Origin: Bin5 sp965220715 | Lineage (GTDB): Bacteria; Chloroflexota; Anaerolineae; Caldilineales; Caldilineaceae | DNA: 64,000 nt | Reading direction: 5' to 3' | NCBI GenBank assembly: GCA_965220715.1 | Contig: OZ244843.1 | Coordinates: forward strand, 1,798,001-1,862,000 | Shown here: piece after piece, positions 61,635 to 64,000 of the stretch | Layout of the letters: every line of letters begins with the position of its first letter | How positions within the stretch are numbered: position 1 is the first letter of the stretch | Position numbers and translations under genes: made by a program | The notes under the pieces: generated by a model | The model's input: the letters and a program-made list of their open reading frames with translations, nothing else | What the model was told of the DNA's origin: nothing | Databases searched by the model: none

Positions 61635-62546
61635 TTATTCCGGTCGCACCGTATCCTGTAGCCACGACCGCAAACGCGTTGCCAGCCGCGGCTTTGGCTG
61701 CTCCGTCTCCACCTCCACCCCTCGCAGCGCCAATGCAAAGTCGCCGCCGCTCTCAAAACGATCCTCCGGCTTCTTGGCGAGCGCCTTAAGGATGATCCGC
61801 TCCAGTTCAGGCGATACCCAGCCGAACTCCGACGGCGGCGGCGGTTCCTGAGCGAGGTGCGCTTCCAGTACCTCTTCCCTTGAGCCGTAAAAAGGTCTGC
61901 GTCCAGCAACCATCAAATAAAGCACGATTCCCAAACTGTACAGGTCCGAGCGTCGGTCGGGCTCCGCTTCGGCGAGTATCTGCTCCGGCGCCAGAAATGC
62001 CGGGGTACCATATATGCCCGGCCCTTCGTTTGTCAGACCGTCGATGTCGTAGACAGTACCGAAGTCGAAAAGCACGGCCCGTCCCATCGATCCCAACAGA
62101 ACGTTGGACGTCTTTACATCTCGGTGGACATAGCCGAGGCTGTGGATATACTCTAGCGCCTCAGCGACCTGGCGGGCAATGTCGATGGCCGCAACTTCGC
62201 CGATCGCCTTGGCGCGTTGCAGAAACTGCTCCAGAGTGCCGCCTTCGACTAGCTCCATGGCAATGAAAAGGCGGCCGTTGGCCTCGCCGGCGTCGTGAAC
62301 TCGCAGGATTCCCGGATGGCGCAGCCGGGCCAACGTGCGGTACTCCATCTCGAAGCATGAGCGCATATGGGGCTGGCTCGCCGCCACGCTGTTGAGCGCC
62401 TTAAGGGCCACCTGCCTTCCGGTCAGGTCCTGCGCACGGTACACAACGGCCGTCGCACCCTGCCCTAACGGCTCAAGTACCCGGTACCGGCCCAGTTGTG
62501 AGGATATAGGGAGTAGATTGGTTCCAGCGCTCGCGCCGTAGGACAT
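61635..62546 (-). CDS. serine/threonine protein kinase
   Basis: 303 aa, kinase domain nearly the entire protein (about 20-280). Glycine loop LGQGATAVVYRA, lysine in VALKALN, catalytic loop YVHRDVKTSNVLL near 145, DFG in LFDFGTVYD near 162, and GTPAFLAPEQ near 185 (APE). No membrane helix or PASTA repeats, so a cytoplasmic Hanks-type kinase. Convergent with the sdh operon. Confidence 0.93.
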   Translation of the reverse strand: MSYGASAGTNLLPISSQLGRYRVLEPLGQGATAVVYRAQDLTGRQVALKALNSVAASQPHMRSCFEMEYRTLARLRHPGILRVHDAGEANGRLFIAMELVEGGTLEQFLQRAKAIGEVAAIDIARQVAEALEYIHSLGYVHRDVKTSNVLLGSMGRAVLFDFGTVYDIDGLTNEGPGIYGTPAFLAPEQILAEAEPDRRSDLYSLGIVLYLMVAGRRPFYGSREEVLEAHLAQEPPPPSEFGWVSPELERIILKALAKKPEDRFESGGDFALALRGVEVETEQPKPRLATRLRSWLQDTVRPE

Positions 62547-62710
62547 GACAACATCTTTGGTGGCAGGGAGAGGCGCAATAAGTGGTTAGTCGACAGCAGC
62601 TTGCGACTGTGCTGCCCACTCTTCACTGTCTGGCATTATAGCCCACTGAACAGGCGTTGCCAATGATGGTAATGACTGTCGACGAGTCACACGCCCCTCT
62701 GCCTCCACTC

Positions 62711-63574
62711 CTATGGTGAACTGATGTCAGGATAAAACAACTCCGCCCCTCGCAGCCCGGTGTGGGCATTCTGCCCCAGATGCCAGCGCCCCAGATTGGC
62801 CCAGAACAGCACCGACAACTCCGGGCCGCCGAAACAGACATTGGTCGGCGCTCCCAGGATCGTTCCTTCGTAGTCGTCCATCAGGACTGTGAGATCGCCA
62901 TTGGGCAAAACCCGCAAAATCGTGTCCGGCCGGTAGCAGGAGATCAGAAAGCCGCCGTCCGCGCAAAAGGCCAGGCCGTCCGGCACAATGTGGGGCAACT
63001 CGACAACAGTCTCGGTGGGTCCAACTTTACTACCACCCTCAATCGGAAAGCGGATTATTTTAGGGGGTGTGAGTGACATCGCAACATAAAGGTATCGGCC
63101 GTCGGGGCTGACCGCGCAGCCGTTGGGAAACTGGCTGTTCTCCGTATCGACTAGGCTGGTGGTGCCATCCGGCGCGACGCAGAAAATGCAACCGTCGTTG
63201 CCATACCATGTTCCGGAGTCGGTCACGTACAATTTCCCCTGCGCGTCGAACGCCGGATAGTTGGGGGTGCGCATCGGGCGCTCCTCGCTGCCGGCGCTGT
63301 ATTGGCTCACCTCGCCCACCGGCGTCACCTTGTAGACCGCCCCGCGGTCAGCCGTACAGATATACACATTGGCGGCCGCGTCCAAGGCCATGCCCAGGTT
63401 GAGGCCGCCCGTATCCCCATATGCCTCGACCCCACGCTGTTCATAGTCGATGCGGTAGACCTGCCCCGCTTCGCCACCGGCATATATGTTGCCATCAGGA
63501 CCCAACGCCACCCCTTCAGGATGGTCGAGGCCCTCTACAAACATTTCTGCATGTTTCAGGTTGATCAACGGCAT
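62711..63574 (-). CDS. SMP-30/gluconolactonase family protein
   Basis: About 287 aa from ATG 63574, with a strong TGAGGAGGAAG; the longer open frame to 63703 is not needed. Six-bladed propeller signature: HPEGVALGPDGNIYAGGEAGQVYRI, FPNGCAVSPDGRYLYVAMS near 145 and VPDGLAFCADGGFLISCY near 195, with Glu, Asn and Asp metal ligands. Hydrolyses a lactone of a sugar acid, in line with the dehydratases and oxidoreductases of the window. Confidence 0.9.
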   Translation of the reverse strand: MPLINLKHAEMFVEGLDHPEGVALGPDGNIYAGGEAGQVYRIDYEQRGVEAYGDTGGLNLGMALDAAANVYICTADRGAVYKVTPVGEVSQYSAGSEERPMRTPNYPAFDAQGKLYVTDSGTWYGNDGCIFCVAPDGTTSLVDTENSQFPNGCAVSPDGRYLYVAMSLTPPKIIRFPIEGGSKVGPTETVVELPHIVPDGLAFCADGGFLISCYRPDTILRVLPNGDLTVLMDDYEGTILGAPTNVCFGGPELSVLFWANLGRWHLGQNAHTGLRGAELFYPDISSP

Positions 63575-63746
63575 GACCTTCCTCCTCAACTGAACTGAAT
63601 CTCGTTCTGTACAGCTGCCCGACAAGATCGGACAGATGGCGCTGACAGCAACCACAGCCATGACTCTGTGCACAGGCCGCAGACCGCCAACTGGGTTGCG
63701 CAATCCCCAACGCGTCTCGAATGCGGTATCCCAGCCTACGCCAACG

Positions 63747-64000
63747 TTAGTACCTGTTGCTCACAACACCCGGCTGCCACTGGTTCGCGCCCATTACCTG
63801 CTGCACCAATTCCGACGGATTTTCCAGGTCGGCCAACTGGGCGCGCATATCCTCCTGCGTAACGTAGAAGGGGCGGGTATACATCCCCAATAAAACGGAA
63901 CGCGCCTTGTCAGTTACATTGGGCCGGGCCGAGTGCCAAGTCCTTCCGGTCATCACCATCACACTGCCGCGCTGACCGGTCAGGATCTCCGCTTCCTCGA
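63747..64000 (-). CDS. phytanoyl-CoA dioxygenase (PhyH) family protein, 5' end cut by window edge
   Basis: The last 84 codons only. GSVMVMTGRTWHSARPN contains the distal iron-ligand histidine and, a few residues later, KARSVLLGMYTRPF holds the arginine that binds 2-oxoglutarate. Fe(II)/2-oxoglutarate oxygenases of this family hydroxylate many small molecules. The N-terminal HxD motif lies outside the window. Confidence 0.85.
   Translation of the reverse strand, partial: EEAEILTGQRGSVMVMTGRTWHSARPNVTDKARSVLLGMYTRPFYVTQEDMRAQLADLENPSELVQQVMGANQWQPGVVSNRY

Overview
The window reads as chromosomal DNA of a free-living, GC-rich, aerobic or facultatively aerobic bacterium. The mix of genes (form II CO-dehydrogenase-like cox cluster, glcDEF glycolate oxidase, several enolase-superfamily and Gfo/Idh/MocA sugar-acid enzymes, a split Tm-1-like pair, a phytanoyl-CoA dioxygenase, a PrkC-type kinase) is what I would expect from Chloroflexota of the Anaerolineae/Caldilineae type. 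That is an inference from gene content, not from a marker-gene search.

Layout. 0-3.8 kb: sugar-acid genes on the minus strand (partial oxidoreductase, enolase-superfamily enzyme, large unknown protein). 4.0-8.6 kb (+): S9 peptidase, an unknown overlapping gene, and a sulfotransferase-like/aminotransferase-IV pair. 8.9-25.7 kb (-): one long collinear run, read from its 5' end as RDD protein (broken), coxG, coxS, coxL, coxM, a nucleoside-kinase-like gene (frameshifted), coxD, coxE, two XdhC/CoxI pieces, glcD, a discoidin/sugar-dehydrogenase lipoprotein, glcE, a quinone oxidoreductase (frameshifted) and glcF. 25.9-28.9 kb: an enolase-superfamily gene, a HigBA module sitting between it and a truncated copy of its own 3' end, then a PIN toxin/antitoxin pair. 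29-33.7 kb: DinB, cupin, Gfo/Idh/MocA, Tm-1-like ATP-binding protein and its TIM-barrel partner. 33.8-40.7 kb: an island of four unusual genes, two paralogous HNH-like membrane proteins alternating with two secreted repeat proteins. 40.8-44.7 kb: aldo/keto reductase, MntA-HepT, tmRNA, MFS transporter. 44.8-49.1 kb (-): SRP RNA, tRNA-Ser, hemB, a methyltransferase, hemD, hemC. 49.5-64 kb: pyrC, pyrB, a promoter and structured leader before fabF, a small membrane protein, SDR, icd, a membrane-anchored trypsin-like protease, sdhCDAB, a Ser/Thr kinase, an SMP-30 lactonase-like protein and a partial phytanoyl-CoA dioxygenase.

How it works together. The housekeeping blocks (heme, pyrimidine, TCA: icd and sdhCDAB) are complete in themselves or nearly so. 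The cox and glc blocks would feed electrons from a hydroxylase-type molybdoenzyme substrate and from glycolate into respiration. The sugar-acid genes look like a dispersed catabolic repertoire. The most novel part is the 33.8-40.7 kb island: paired proteins with an HNH-like H-N-N motif next to membrane hairpins, one with a Tat signal, alternating with exported proteins that share a cysteine-paired PGxY repeat. Other points worth attention are an aminotransferase whose PLP lysine position is histidine, a structured RNA leader with a near-consensus promoter before fabF, three genes each broken by one small lesion, and three toxin-antitoxin modules within 16 kb.
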